This document shows positions 43,292 through 56,157 of a DNA stretch of 64,000 bases, one piece after another; positions within the stretch are counted from its first letter, which is position 1, and each line of letters starts with the position of its first letter. Source of the DNA: Bromus sterilis (lineage: Eukaryota; Streptophyta; Magnoliopsida; Poales; Poaceae); NCBI GenBank assembly GCA_950022295.1, contig OX465595.1, positions 434,862,270 through 434,926,269 on the forward strand. Reading direction: 5' to 3'. Below the pieces are notes generated by a model. That model was not told the DNA's origin. It did no database searches and was given only the letters and a program-made list of their open reading frames with translations. Both the position numbers and the translations under genes were made by a program.

Positions 43292-46200
43292 ATGGAGCCA
43301 CGGCGAGACGTCTCACAGGCGAGCCGCGGGTGCTGGAAAGGCTCGACAGCCACCGCCGGCGCCGTCCAGTCCCTAATTCGCGCCCGGAAGATGCCCGCGG
43401 AGATCGAATGGCGTATTCCCGGCGCTGAGGTCGTGCCCAACGTGCGTGCTGGCGAGAGGGTTGTATTCCTTGCTCACTTCGAGCGTGGATTCGGCCTTCC
43501 TGCCAGCACCTTCTTCCGCGGGTTCCTCGACTTCCACCGGCTGCAACCACACCACCTTGCAGCCAACTTCATCATGATCCTTTCCAGCTTCGTGACACTC
43601 TGCGAGGGGTATCTCGGCTGCCGCCCAAGCATTGCTCTCTGGAAGCGATTCTTCAACCTCCGAGCTCACAATGCTCGGACAGGAGCTATGGTTCCATCTA
43701 CCACTGAAGGCGGTGAACCGAACTACCCGACTGATATGACCGACTGCGGAAGTTTCCTTGTCGCAGCCGGCAAGCCGAGGTACAAAAGTCCCGAGATCGT
43801 CCAATCATGCAAGAATTGGCAGACCTCGTTTTTCTACGACAAGTCACCTGACCAGGGTCCCGATCTCCTGAATCTGCCCGAGTTCTCCCTCGCCCGGCCG
43901 ACTGAAAAACACCAGTGGTCGCTGAAGTATGGCGTCGGAGATTGCGATGTCGATGCCCAGGTCGCCAGGATCGCCCAGCTAGAGCAAGAAGGACTTCTCC
44001 CGACTGACATGGTAGCCGCTTGGCTTCAAGTCTGAGTTCTCCCCCTTCAGCGCCGAGTGCACCGCCTCTGCGATATGTCAGGTCCTCGAGACCCCACTCG
44101 GCTCTGCACGTGGCGGGTGAAGAGAGAAGACCTCTGCTCCAGAGTAAAGGCTATCACATCTAGTCCTTTGCCTGACCCCTTCCACTTCGGGCTTGACTGC
44201 CTCACTCGCCAGCAGAGACCGCCTGTGGTATGCTCCGATTGCTTTCTTCTTCCGATTGCTTTTTCTTCTTAGCTTCTCTGATTGCTTTTATCTTCTTTCC
44301 CAGCATTTCATCCAGTCCAATTTGATGGAAGATGGCCAGGTGGCCGGCGTGTATGCTCCCGACCGTGCAGAAGACGACCCCGCCGACTTTTGAGTACAAC
44401 GGCGAGGTCCCTTCCGCCGAGTCCGGTGACGATGATGATGATGACGACGAGTCTTCCGGAGAATCCTCTGATTCCATGGATGCCGACGATGCTGATGCTG
44501 AAGCCGCCGACCCCCCGAGGATCGACACCCAACCGCCAGCTCAAGGGGGTACGCCTGACCCTTCCCTTGAGCAATTTTTGGCCGAATGGAGAGATGACGA
44601 TAGTGTCTCAAAGGCTGATGGTTCTGATGCAGCTCCTCGTACCAAACCTCCGAAGGTGCCGGTTAAGCCCACCTCGACCACCATCTCCTCCGCTGGTGCT
44701 GCTCCCAGCAAGGTCGCTAAGGCCACGCCAACAACCAGCAAGGGCAAACAACCCCAGGTGACGACCACTCGGAGGCCGACTTCCCAGGCGCCGCTGGATG
44801 TCGCCCCGCTGAGATGCCGGATGCCCTCTGGCGCACCAAGAACAGTCGGGTACGCTCTTATCTTCGTGCCTTGCACTTTACTGTCCTTCCTTATACTGAT
44901 TCACCTCCTCTTTCTTCTTTCAGGGAACCGATTGGGCTTGACGACGTCGACGCCGACATTCCAGTCCGTGCTAGCGTCGTCATCTCGCCTGCTGCATCTG
45001 CCGCCGCCATCCACAAACGGCCGCCTACTTCGCATCGCTCCTCCAAGGACGCCGAGCGCGCTGCCAAGAAGGCCCGCCTTGCGACGACTAAGAAGACTTC
45101 TTCCTCTTCCTTTGCTTCCAAGACTTCCAAGAGCGCAGCTGATCGAGGGGCTCCTGGTGGCAGAGGAACACAACCGGTCGATCTGATTGCCCCATCTCCG
45201 CCACGCCGCTCCGACCCGGTCTCCACTGCCGTGACTACACCTTCTCCGACTGCCACCTCCGAGCCACCGATGGTGACGAGCCCGTCGCCAATCGTGGTGT
45301 CAGCGCCGCCGACTGCCACAACTGTGCCCTCGGTTGTACTGTCCGCGCCATCAACGATGACGACCTTGCCGCCAGTCACCGTTATCACCTCCGCTTCAGT
45401 TCGTCCGGTTGCGCCGCCACCACAACAGGGTACCTCTGGCCCTCCGGTGACGCCGGTGCCACTAGCCTTCACCGCTGCTGCTTCCACCGCCGCTCAAACT
45501 TTAGTGCCAGCGCCGAACTCCTCTGTGTCGGAAGTTCTGATGCGCTCGGTGGACCAGTTCCGGGCTGAATATTCTCGCGCCCGTCATGTCGGCACCGAAC
45601 CTGACGCTTCGCACCGCCCTCAAGACCCTCTGACGACCACTCTCAGTCGGGTAAATGAATTTGCTGATGCCCTTGCTCGGGACCTCCAACAACTCACCTC
45701 TCATCACATGGTAAACTCTTGACTTTCCTTTTATGTTTTTCCTTTACTCGGGAGGCTTTTCTTCCGGTGGGTGCGCGCAAGCGCACCCACTGGGTGTAGT
45801 CCCCGAGATTCGGGCCGATTGGTTGCAATCGGTTCGGATCTTTCATACTCTTTGCTTTATCTTTTGCCTTCCTTCAATCGGAAAACTTTTCTTCCGGTGG
45901 GTGCGCGCAAGCGCACCCACTGGGTGTAGTCCCCGAGATTCGGGCCGATTGGTTGCAATCGGTTCGGATATTTCATACTCTTTGCTTTATCTTTTGCCTT
46001 CCTTCAATCGGGAGACTTTTCTTCCGGTGGGTGCGCTTGGTGTAGTCCCCGAGATTCGGGCCGATTGCTAGCAATCGAATCGGATCTTCTGCTGACTGCT
46101 GTAACTCTAACTCCATCTTGCTATTCCTCTCAGGCTGTTATGGAAGAAAGGCGCGAGGTCTTCGAAAAGCTTCTTGATGCTTACACTGCCAGCCTCCGAA

Positions 46201-47644
46201 CTCTCTCCCAGGCCCAGCTGCAGGTCAACAATCAATCGGCCGAGATCACTAAACTGAAAGGTAACTTCTATACCATTTCTGTCTTCTCTCCGATTAACAA
46301 TTACTCTTGTACTCATATCTTCATGCTCTCTTCTAGCTTCTATTCCCATGGTAGATGACCTTCAGGGCCGAATTGATGAATTGACTGCAGAACTCAACCA
46401 GCACGGCCCAACACTTGCCAAAGCCAATGAAGAAATGACCCGACTGCAGGGGGTAGAAACTGATCTAACTCGGATTATCCAAAACCTTTGTTCTGAGATG
46501 GCTGCCCTTGAAAGAAAACATCTGGCCGACCTGGCTGCCCTGACGTCTACTGGTGATGGTTTCCTTGCCGAGCGAGATGCTGCCGTCGCTGCCCGAGAAG
46601 CCTTGCAAGCTGAGAGGGACGAAGCAGTTGCTGCGCGGGATTCCATTTGGCGGGATCGTGACGAACACGTTGCCAAGTTTGAAGAACTGGAGAAACGCAG
46701 CTACGAAGAGACCACCCGACTGCGCCGCCGAGCCAAAGGCTTCTGCGATATAATGACCGAGATGGACGTCCTCCTTAGCGGTGAGTGTTTCCTGCATCCG
46801 AGTGCACTTTCCGATTGCTTTCCTCTTTTATCTTGTTGCTCATACTTTCTTTCGTGACGCAGAAGCTTGGCCCGAGTCTGAAGCAGCTGCCTACGCGGCC
46901 GTAGCCAAATCCCGAGAAGAAACTGTTGCCGCCGGAGGGACCTGCCAACTTGAAGATAACGTCTGGACTCGGCACGAATACCTGATTGGCACCGAAGCCC
47001 GCATTCCTATTATCAAGGGAATTGCCTTGTCATTCAAGCTCGGCATCCTGAAAATTGCTGAATCACTGTGGTCACCGACTGAGCTTAAGGTCGGACTTCA
47101 AAAAATGAAAAACGCCGCTGGCTCCTCTGCCGGGACCCACGAGGCTGAAGCACAAGATGAAGAGGACTCTGACAAAGGGGAGGCTCCGAATGCTACCACT
47201 GAACAGACTCGGACTCTCCTGAAGGCCATCCCACGTCGGATCGATGTCTTGCTAAACTCTGCAGGTCGGACTGGTGCGGAAACCGCCCTCCAGACTGTGT
47301 TGAGCTGGTACCCTCAGGTGAAGCTCCCCCAACTCTACAGCCTTCGAGAAAATGCATCCGACCTGCTTGAGAAGACCTATACCGAGGTAAATCGGCTAGC
47401 CAGCACTATGGTGAACTGGTTCTCTCCATACGAGTACACTCCGTATCTCGACGAGGGAGGGAATCCGCTCGCTGCACCTTCAATCTCTGGCCTGGCCGAG
47501 GAGCTTTCTGATAGCGGCTCATCTCAAACATCTCCGAGATCCAAGCGGACTGGTGCCACATCTTCTGAAGCGCAATCGGAGCCAGATGCCGCGCATGCTG
47601 ATCCGACTGCCCCGACTTCTAGCTCCGTGCCTCCGACTTCCTGA
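43292..47644 (+). pseudogene. G2 antisense ORF, 6 exons, with stop and frameshift
   Basis: The exon structure matches G1: 43292-44227, 44304-44849, 44924-45720, 46134-46260, 46337-46780 and 46863-47644. Exon 1 (936 nt) and exons 4 and 5 (127 and 444 nt) have the same lengths as in G1. The domain order is the same: conserved N-terminal block, acidic region, Pro/Thr/Ser-rich region, coiled coil, C-terminal domain (WTRHEYLIGT, SWYPQVKLPQ, MVNWFSPYEYTPYL). Lesions are a TGA at 44033-44035 (CGA in G1) and an extra T near 44390. The coiled-coil exon that carries a stop in G1 is open here, so the two copies broke independently. Confidence 0.8.
45743..46085 (+). repeat. Three tandem stem-loop repeats in antisense-ORF intron 3 (G2)
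   Basis: Three units of the intron repeat described in G1 are present. The GCAA-closed hairpin is perfect at 45767-45790 and 45897-45920; the third unit (about 46021-46085) lost half of it. The third unit ends in the 16-bp palindrome CGATTGCTAGCAATCG. Confidence 0.85.
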
Positions 47645-48447
47645 TCCATGCCCCCGACTATGTCACTTGCTGTAGTTTGCCGACATTGGATCGGTTTTAT
47701 CTTATTTTGTCTTTTCGACTATTTGCTTGTAAGACATAATTTTAATTCTGTCGACACCCACTGGGTGCGACTTCGATGTAATGAACTTATTCGGCCTTGG
47801 GCCTGCTATCTCTGATGCAATCCGCTTGCTTAGTTCTGGATTTTACTTGTGCGACCGACTTTGCGTCTTTGTCGGTTTCCTTTATCGGTCTGCGCTTGGG
47901 GATGTCTACCGTGTCTGCCTTGCTGCCGTCATGCGGTCTGCAATCTGATCAACGGTAGATTACCAGCCAAGGTTCGATAAGCTTTTCCTTTTTTACACGA
48001 CAAGATTTAACGCAAAGGATTCTGCGACAGTGGGCGCCGATTGCTCGCTACCGGGCTCGACGCCTTGGTTCGCGGCGCAATCGGTAACTTTTGACTTATC
48101 GACTACGCCCTTGGAGGAGCCCTTCGAATTGTTTCCCGGGAACTCGTACTGCCGGCTGCCCCAATCGCGACCCTTCTCAATGCCACAAACCTTTTAATGA
48201 TTTGCGCTTGAGCTAAGTGCCGAGTTGAGTGCCAGCCCGCAGTCCCCGTGCCTCGATGGCCTATTCTCTTGACCTCGTGGTCGGTCAGTCCCCGGGTGTG
48301 TTATACACGTCTCGGGTATGATTGAGCGTCGCCGATTGAGGCTAGCTCTTCGAATGAAATTATGCAAAGGTAATCGAATGCTCATTTTCAGAGGCATGAT
48401 AGCTTTTACTGAATGTTTGCCGAATGGCTTACATAAGTTTCTGTCGC
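47645..48447. other. Spacer between convergent antisense ORF and pol ends in G2
   Basis: Non-coding and homologous to 34029-34827. The palindrome CACCCACTGGGTG is at 47755-47767. Confidence 0.5.
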
Positions 48448-51400
48448 TCAACTATAGAACGGACATAACAACTCGGCGTTCCACGGCCGCTCCGTCTCTG
48501 CTCCTGACGTGTCCTTGTGCCGAGTGCCCTTGGTGCAGTCGATCAGATAATAGGAGTTGTTCTTGAGCGCTCGGCTGATGACGAATGACCCTTCCCAGGG
48601 TGAGGAGAGCTTGTGCTGCCCGTCTGACTTCTGAATTCGGCGTAACACCATGTCTCCCTCTCGGAAGGTGAGAGGACGGATCTTCTTGCTGTGGTAGTGC
48701 CGCAACTTCTACTGGTAGACTGCTGACCTGGACAGAGCCAACAGACAAGCTTCTTCTTTGAGGCCGATGCCATTTTCTCGTGCCAATCTGGCTTCTTCTT
48801 CGGTATATAGGGCATGCCGAGGTGTATCAAACTCAATGTCGGATGGGATAACTGCTTCTGAGCCGTACACCAGGAAGAAAGGAGTGAATCCAGTCGACCT
48901 GTTTGGTGTAGTCCTCAAACTGAACAAGACTGCAGGGAGTTCTTCAATCCATGCTCCGGGTGCTCTCTCCAGTGGTTCCACCAGTCGGGGTCTGATAACC
49001 GAGAGGATGAGACCATTTGCTCTTTCTACTTCACCATTTGACTGGGGATGCGCCACAGATGCCAGATCAAGTCGGATGCCCTGCTGAGATGCATATCGAG
49101 CCAGTGCACCCTTTGCGAAATTTGTGCCGTTATCGGTGATGATGCTGTTAGGCACACCATATCTGCACACGATGTCGGCCACAAACCGGACCGCAGTCGG
49201 ACCATCCAGCTTCTTGATCGGTCTGGCCTCAATCCACTTGGTAAACTTGTCCACTGCGACTAGAAGATGTGTCATGCCACTGCGAGCTCTTTTGAACGGT
49301 CCGACCATGTCCAAACCCCATACTGCAAACGACCACGCTATTGGGATTGTCTTTAGTGCCGATGCTGGCTGATGACTTCTTGCCTTGAACCGTTGACAAC
49401 CCTTGTAGTACTTCACCAAATTCTCAGCCGCTGCAAGCGCAGTCGTCCAGTAGAAACCATGTCGGAAAGCTTTGCTGGCGATGGCCTTTGCAGATGCATG
49501 ATGACAGCATTCACCTTGATGAATGTCTCTGAGCAGCTCCAAGCCTCTGTCCTCTTCTACACATCTCTGAAAGACACCAGTTGCACTCTTGCGCACTAGC
49601 TCATTGTTGATTATTGTGTATGCCAAAGATCGGCGGCTGATTTGCCGTGAATCTGCTTCGTCTTCTGGGAGGACTCCGTCTGCTAGGAAATCTCTAATCG
49701 GCCGTGCCCATGATGGCGCGCTGACAACTACCATTACCACTGCATGCTGGGGTGGGACTTCTTCTTGGATCTCAGTTCCTTGGCCACTGGCCTCCTGGAT
49801 CTCGGCCTCTTGGACATCTGCCATTTCTACCTCTGCCTCTGAACTACCGATTGCGGCGCCTGGCACGCATTCAGCAGTCCCTGGTGTCGACTTCTCGTCT
49901 GGAGCTGGAGCTTCATCATTGCGGTCGGTAATTTCTGATATCATTGGTTCTTCGGAGGTTGTGCCTCCTGGCATTGCCTCTGCTTGCTTCCCTTTGGCTT
50001 TGCTCTTCTCACATCCCTTGGCGGCCCCTGGCTTGCAATCGGCAGCCCCTGGTGCTGTTGCCGAGACACCTTGGGCGCTGGACTGCTTCTTCACGGTTGC
50101 AGGTTTTTCCGGTTGAGCTTCTTTTGCCTTCTTCAATGCTTCAAGATCGGTCTCCGAGATAAAAATGGACTCGGACTCTGGGGATGGTATGATGGATGGC
50201 TTCTTGATGTGCTCCAACGACACTCCTGGTGGGATAGCCTGCCTTGTTGAGCCGAGCTTGGACAACGCATCTGCTGCCTCGTTGTTTGCTCTTGGCACAT
50301 GATGGAACTCACAACCTTCAAAGTACCCACTGATTTGCTGCACCAAGAAGCGATAGCTTGCCATGTTTGCATCCTTTGCGTCCCAGGTGCCTGTGCACTG
50401 CTGTACAACCAGGTCGGAGTCACCAAAGCATTCAATATTCCGAATACCGATTTCCTTGGCAAGCTTGATACCATGCACAAGGGCTTCGTACTCGGCGACA
50501 TTGTTTGATGCTGCGAAATGGATCTGGAGCACATATTGCAGTTGATCTCCTCTTGGTGAGGTAAGTACCACGCCTGCCCCTAGGCCGCTTTTCATTTTGG
50601 AGCCATCAAAGTGCATTCGCCAGAAATCTGACCCTGGGAGCTGCGGCATATACTGAGTTTCAGCCTAATCCACCAGGAAATCGGCTAATGCTTGTGACTT
50701 GATTGCCGTTCTCGGCTCATATTGGATGCCATGGCTAGCGACTTCAATTGCCCATTTTGCCACTCTTCCGGTTGCATCTCTGCTTCCCATGATGTCGGCC
50801 AGTGGAGCCAAGCTGACGATGGTGATCAAGTGAGCTTGAAAGTATGGCTTCAATCTCTTGGCTGCCATGTACACTCCATAGCACATCTTCTGATAGTGAG
50901 GGTAGTTCTGCTTGGATGCCGAGAGCACTTCGCTGATGTAATACACTGGACGCTGAATTTGCTGTGCCTTGTACTTCTCGGGCCGCTCTACCACCATAAC
51001 TGCGCTGATCACCCAATTAGTTGCCGCAATGTATAACATCATTGGCTCCTTCTCAATCGGGGCAGCCAGAATCGGTGTTGTGGAGAGCATGCGCTTGAGC
51101 TCTCGAAATGCTTCACTTGCTTGTGGGGTCCAGGTGAACTTCTCTGTCTTCTTCATCAATTGGTACAACGGGATTGCTTTTCACCTAGCCGACTGAGGAA
51201 TCGGCTGAGTGATGCGAGGCAACCGGTGAACTTTTGTACCTGCTTCAAGGTCTTGGGCTGTTCCGTGCGCTCTATTGCGGCTATCTTCTCGGGATTGCAT
51301 TCGATTCCTCTCTCGAAAACGAGAAACCCCAAGAGTTTGCCAGCCTGGACTCCAAAGACGCACTTCTCTGGATTGAACTTGATCTGATAAGTTCTCAAAT

Positions 51401-52667
51401 TTGCAAATGTTTCCCTGAGGTCATCTAACAGCGTGACTCCCTTTGCCGACTTCACCACTAAATCTTCCACGTAAACGTGGAGATTTCTGCCGAGCTGAGA
51501 GTGTGTACATCTCTGAATCGTGCGCTGATAAGTGGCACCTCCATTCTTCATACCAAATGGCATGGTGATATAGCAATAAGCCCCGAAAGGGGTTATAAAT
51601 GCGGTTTTTATTTGATCTTCCACAGCAAGTTTGATCTGGTGATAGACAGCAGTAGCATCCAGAAAGGACAAAAGCTCGCAGCCGGCCGTAGAATCAATCA
51701 CTTGATCAATACGGGGCAGAGCAAACGGATCTTTTGGGAATGCCTTGTTCAGGCAAGTGTAATCTATACACATGCACCAGGTCTTGTTCTTCTTCATGAC
51801 GAGGACTGGATTCGCTAGCCACTCGGGGTAAAACACTTCCATGATGAAACTTGCAGCTTGCAGCTTCGCAATCTCTTCACCGATTTCCCTTCTCTTGTCT
51901 TCAGAAAAACGTCTCAGGGGTTGCTTGACCGTCTTCGAGCCTGGCCGAATGTGCAGCTTGTGCTCGGCGAGTTCTCTCGGCACACCAGGCATGTCTTGTG
52001 GAGACCATGCAAAGATGTCCCGATTCTCACGGAGAAACTCGACGAGCTCGCTTTCCTATTTATCGCTAAGTCCAGATCCGACTACAACAAACTTGGTTGA
52101 GTCGGAGGGATCTAGAGCGATCTTCTTGCTGTCCTTGGCCGACTGAAAAGCCGATTCCTCATCTACTCTCTTTGCTGGGCCGACTGGAAGTGGATTCTTG
52201 TTCTGTGCTTGCGCCATTGCAATCACCTTGCTGAGATGACGCTTCTCCGTCTCAACCACTTGAGAATCAGCCAAACTGCTGCCAGCGGATGTACACTCGA
52301 GGGACTTCCTGAAGTCCCCGGTGACAGTGATGACACCGTTTGGCCCTGGGATCTTCATCTTTAGGTATGTCTGCTGTGCGTTGATCGTGAACTTGGCAAA
52401 CGCCGGCAATCCCAACAGAGCATGGTAAGGACTACTGAGGTCGGTGACTTCAAACCAAATCGGCTCTCTCCTGAAGATTTCTTCTTTGCCAAATATAACA
52501 TCCAGCCGAATGCGACCCATGGGGGTGCAAGACAATCCAGGAACAATCCCATGGAAAGTCGTCCGACTGCGCTCCAGGTCCTTCTCTGTGAGCCCTAGCT
52601 TGATCAATGTATCTCTGTACAGAATGTTGATTGTGCTTCCTCCGTCAACGAGCACTCTAGAGAACTT
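48448..52667 (-). pseudogene. G2 pol: protease, RT, dual RNase H, integrase (frameshifted, inactive)
   Basis: Domains reading leftward: protease RVLVDGGSTINILYRD; RT with CIDYTCLNKAFPKDPFALPR, FLDATAVYHQIKLA and the catalytic box YVEDLVVK; RNase H (ILAAPIEKEPMMLYIAATN); second RNase H (HFDGSKMKSGLGAG); linker; integrase zinc finger (CCHHASAKAI, YYKGCQRF), core (GLDMVGPF, ITDNGTNF, NGEVERANG) and C-terminus ending CPFYS. The RT box is YVED where G1 has YVDD, and one zinc-finger Cys is Tyr (YYKGC versus YCKGC in G1). TAG stops at 52056-52058 and 48709-48711, another TAG just upstream of 50649, and a one-base loss in a T run near 51180 finish the damage. Confidence 0.9.
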
Positions 52668-55170
52668 TCATGAAAACCTTGGTCCTGCGAACAGAGCGTC
52701 CACCACCAGCGGATAGTTGCCCGGATTCGGAAAAATGGTGGGATGATCTGCTCTGTCCCAGGATATAGGACATTCGGACCAATGCATAAACTGGGGAATC
52801 GGTGGCATAGTGGCATTAACCTCCTGAGCTCGGGCTCTCCAACTGCCCTTGTCTGTGGACTCGCTGGTGAAAATCATGTAGGCGGCGTCTTGCTGTGGGA
52901 ACTGGTTCTGCTGCTGAGGTGGTCCTCTGTTCTGGGGTGGTGGTGGGGGTGGAGGTGGTAAAGCTTCTCCCTTCGCGGTCCTTCTCACAAAGTCGCACTG
53001 CCGAGTGGTGTGCGCAGACGGCCTGCCAGGCGTGCTGTGAAATTTGCACGGCGCGTCCAGCATATCCTCGAACGTGTACTTGGGCTTCATCTTTCCCGGG
53101 GGTCTCACATTTGGTCTCATCTTCCGACTGCCTCCTGCAACCGCTGGATCTTCTTCGTTCTGGAAAGCGGCCACCTGCCGACTGCCATACTGGGTATCGG
53201 GCTGCTCGTCCTTGCGCTTGCCATTGCTCTGCTGGTTGTGATTGTTGTTGTTGTGTTACGGTTGTTCTCCCTCCTTTCCTTCCGACTAAGGCCTTGGTTC
53301 CCTGTGTCCGACTGCGGAGCCCCTGGTGACTGGATCACACCTCCAACTCCGAGCTGGATAGGGCGCATCGCAGAATCGGACATAGCAAACGCATTTGCCA
53401 CCTTCATGAGCTCGGCGAGCGATGTGAAGTCTTTGCGGAGCAGCTTGTGTTTCAACATTGAGTCAGCCAGGCATCCATCTGTGAAGTACTGAATGGCCTG
53501 GATCTCATGGACTCCTTCGCATGAATTCTTCAGCTTGATCCACCGAGATAAGTAATCTCGGAGGGGCTCATCTTTGCCTTGCACACAAAGAGCTAGCTGC
53601 CGCAGGAGGTTGGGCCGCTCATACGTGCTTGTGAAGTTGTGGATAAATGCACTCGTGAAGTCCTCCCAGCAGTTCACACTGTCCTTGGGCAAACTGTTCA
53701 ACCACGTCCGAGCTGAACCCTGCAGCATCAAAGGTGCATAGCGGATACACGCCGATTGCCTCCTGCAATGCGAACCGCCGTCAGGTAATCGGACAGCCAG
53801 TCTTCAGGCTTCACCGAACCATTGTACTTGGGAGTGTCTCTCGGCAGCGTGAAGCCTTTGGGAAACTTTTCAGTCCGAATACGATGACCAAAACATGATG
53901 GGCCAGCTTCTCCTTCTTCATCCTCCTGAGCCTCCTTCTCCAGGAGCTTAATGCGATGCCTTGCATCATTCTGGACGATTTGGCGAGGGCCAAGTCGGGC
54001 GCTGATTGCTGGTCTTGGTGCCGATTGCTGTGGCATGTCATTGCACCTGCTGTTAACAGCTGGCTCTTCGATTCTTCTTCTTGCCGCTGGGGGTGGCCGA
54101 TTGCTTCTGACCTTGCTCTCGTGCCGAGATGGAGCGGGTTGATGTCTGTTCTGGCGCGATGCATTCCGTCGCTGGCCAGCTCCCACATTCGGCCTCACAG
54201 TTCCCCTCGACGCCAAGGGTTCTGCATTTTGATGATCCATTGCAACGAGCCTCTGCTCCTTTGCGGCTGCCAACAGCTCACGCATTCGGCGCGACTGCTC
54301 GCGCCGCTCATCTCCCTCCAGGTCTTCTAGCTCAAGTGCTATTTGCTCGGCTGCTCTCAAGTTCTTGTCCGGCGTGCTGTACGTCGGCCTTTGGATGAAT
54401 GCTGACTGCGCCGGTTGCTCCGGTTGCACCGGCCTCCTCGGACGCTCCAGCTGCTCGGCCCCCGACAGCTGCTGGTTGACTGCCCTGCCTCGGCTTCTCA
54501 AATCTTCCAGGACTGCGGGCTCAATCGGCCGGCGCGGTCTTGCATGCGCTGCGTTGTATTCCCTTGTGATGGCTCCCAGCCTGGGCTCTTCTGCCAGCAC
54601 CTGCTCAGCCCTGCAATCCAGAGCGAGCCGTGCTGTTTCCAGCTCCGTGTGCACCTGCTCCGGATCACCATTCCTGTTCACGGGTGTGTATAACACATCC
54701 CACAACGCACTGGTGCCGATTCGATCTGCAGCGTCAGCTACCTCCTTAGCCTTTCTAGTTGTACTCGCAGGGTCGCGGTTGGTTGATGAGGATGCTCCCG
54801 CCATCATGACGGCGGCGTGCACTCGTCCCTCCTCTATGCCGGGGGCTGCCCTGCAGCCCCTGGTCGAGAGCGGGTCCGTAGCGCACGAGAAGATGCGAAT
54901 CTCTCTGGGATACGCCTCGGGGTAGTTGCTGATGAAGAGGCGATGGCTTCCGACCTGCAGCGACACACCGGGCGGCAGGGGTGCTCCAGCCCTGTACCGC
55001 GCCGAGTAGTCCACCACGTAATCGATTGCCCCACGCCTTAGAATCAGGCCAGAGGCGTGGCTACTTCCTGATGCAGAGGAAAATCCCGTCCGGATCTTTA
55101 TTCTAGTCGACGCCTTGGTCTGCCCCACGGTGGGCGCCAACTGTCGTCGATATGTGACGTCAGATGCCAT
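52668..55170 (-). pseudogene. G2 gag (with frameshifts)
   Basis: The ATG at 55170-55168 lies inside the 5' LTR, and the frame crosses the LTR end and primer-binding site (MASDVTYRRQLAPTVGQ). A long charged leader follows, then the retrotransposon gag domain (KYNGSVKPEDWLSDYLTAV, LQGSARTWLNSLPKDS, DEPLRDYLSRWIKLKNSC, YFTDGCLADSMLKHKLLR) and the nucleocapsid-like tail with ARTTRQCDF-type CxxH region and a poly-Pro run. Compared with G1, a 4-nt deletion near 53750 shifts the frame and a second shift occurs near 53160. A TGA at 52668-52670 separates it from protease. Confidence 0.85.
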
Positions 55171-56152
55171 GGGATGGCTAAAGTGAGGGGAAGACGCGAT
55201 GGAGAAGATGTCGATGGTGCCGGAATCGGGTTGGGTACAAGAACGGTAAAGGACACCACGACGTACCCAGGTTCGGGGCTCTCCGGAGAGATAACACCCC
55301 TACTCCTGCTTGTCTCTTATATATCAATGCTCTGGCTACAATAACTGCTTCTCTATCTTCTCAGTGGAAGGTGAGCGCCGCCGCCGTGGGCAAGGCTCTC
55401 TCCTGCTTCCCTGAGGAGTTACTACTAGCCGTAAATGAACAGAGAGGAGAATGAGTGAATGGTGATCTTGAGATTGTCGTCCCCCACGCAGGAGGGGTAC
55501 CCGGGCTCTTATAGTGTAAGCCCAGGGTACTTCGGTAACTTCACTGCCGAATGGGCCCAGCTGTCATCCTCTAATTGGCCTGGGCCCACCGACTGCTCCT
55601 CTCCGGGTGATCCGGATCCTACGAGCGGCGGCCCATGCTGTAGACCCATAGGGCATGGAGATGAACAGTGGAGCTAGGAGGTGCGGTCTTGTCGCCCTGT
55701 CCGCGGAATCGGCGGAGAGGTCGACACCGTATCTCCACCAGATCTTCGACATGACTTGGCCTTCCTTCCACCCAGATATCTCGGGATAGTTCATTTATGA
55801 CCTCGTAATCATACCCCCGACTGGCGTCGGGGTCGACTTCCTCCAAGGGTAGTAGGCTATTTCGATTGCGCCTGGGCCGACTGGTGGTCCTTGGCAAGGT
55901 CGATTGCTCTGGGCAATCGGCCTTCCATGTGCCTGCCTCGGCCCAGCTGCGGACCAATCGGATGATCGTCTTTGTGAAGGAGTGGACCGATTGCGCCTGG
56001 GCCGACTGCCGGCATTTGATACGGCTGATTGCCTCGGAGCAATCGGCCGTACATCTGCCCAGTTCGGCCCAGCTGCGGCCCAATCGGTCCCTCCTTGTCT
56101 TGAAAGAATGCTTCTGCTTGGGTTAGCCTACCCGGATACCAATCCCCCGACA
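55142..56152 (-). repeat. G2 5' LTR
   Basis: The LTR is 1,011 bp. It contains the gag start codon at 55168-55170, 27 bp inside its downstream end. The TATA palindrome is at 55497-55530 with two imperfections. Confidence 0.95.
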
Positions 56153-56157
56153 GCTCC

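Larger units (their letters stand above)
41586..56152 (-). mobile_element. Tat-lineage Ty3/Gypsy retrotransposon G2, same family as G1 and nested in its pol
   Basis: Two 1,011-bp LTRs (41586-42596 and 55142-56152) with TGTCG/CGACA ends are flanked by a perfect TSD GCTCC (41581-41585 and 56153-56157). At 14,567 bp it is full length, with gag, protease, RT, dual RNase H and integrase on the minus strand and an antisense ORF on the plus strand. The primer-binding region TTGGCGCCCACCGTGGGGC adjoins the right LTR at 55141. It lies in the same orientation as G1. By eye its LTRs differ at about 28 sites, more than those of the element it interrupts. It is not coding-competent. Confidence 0.96.
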
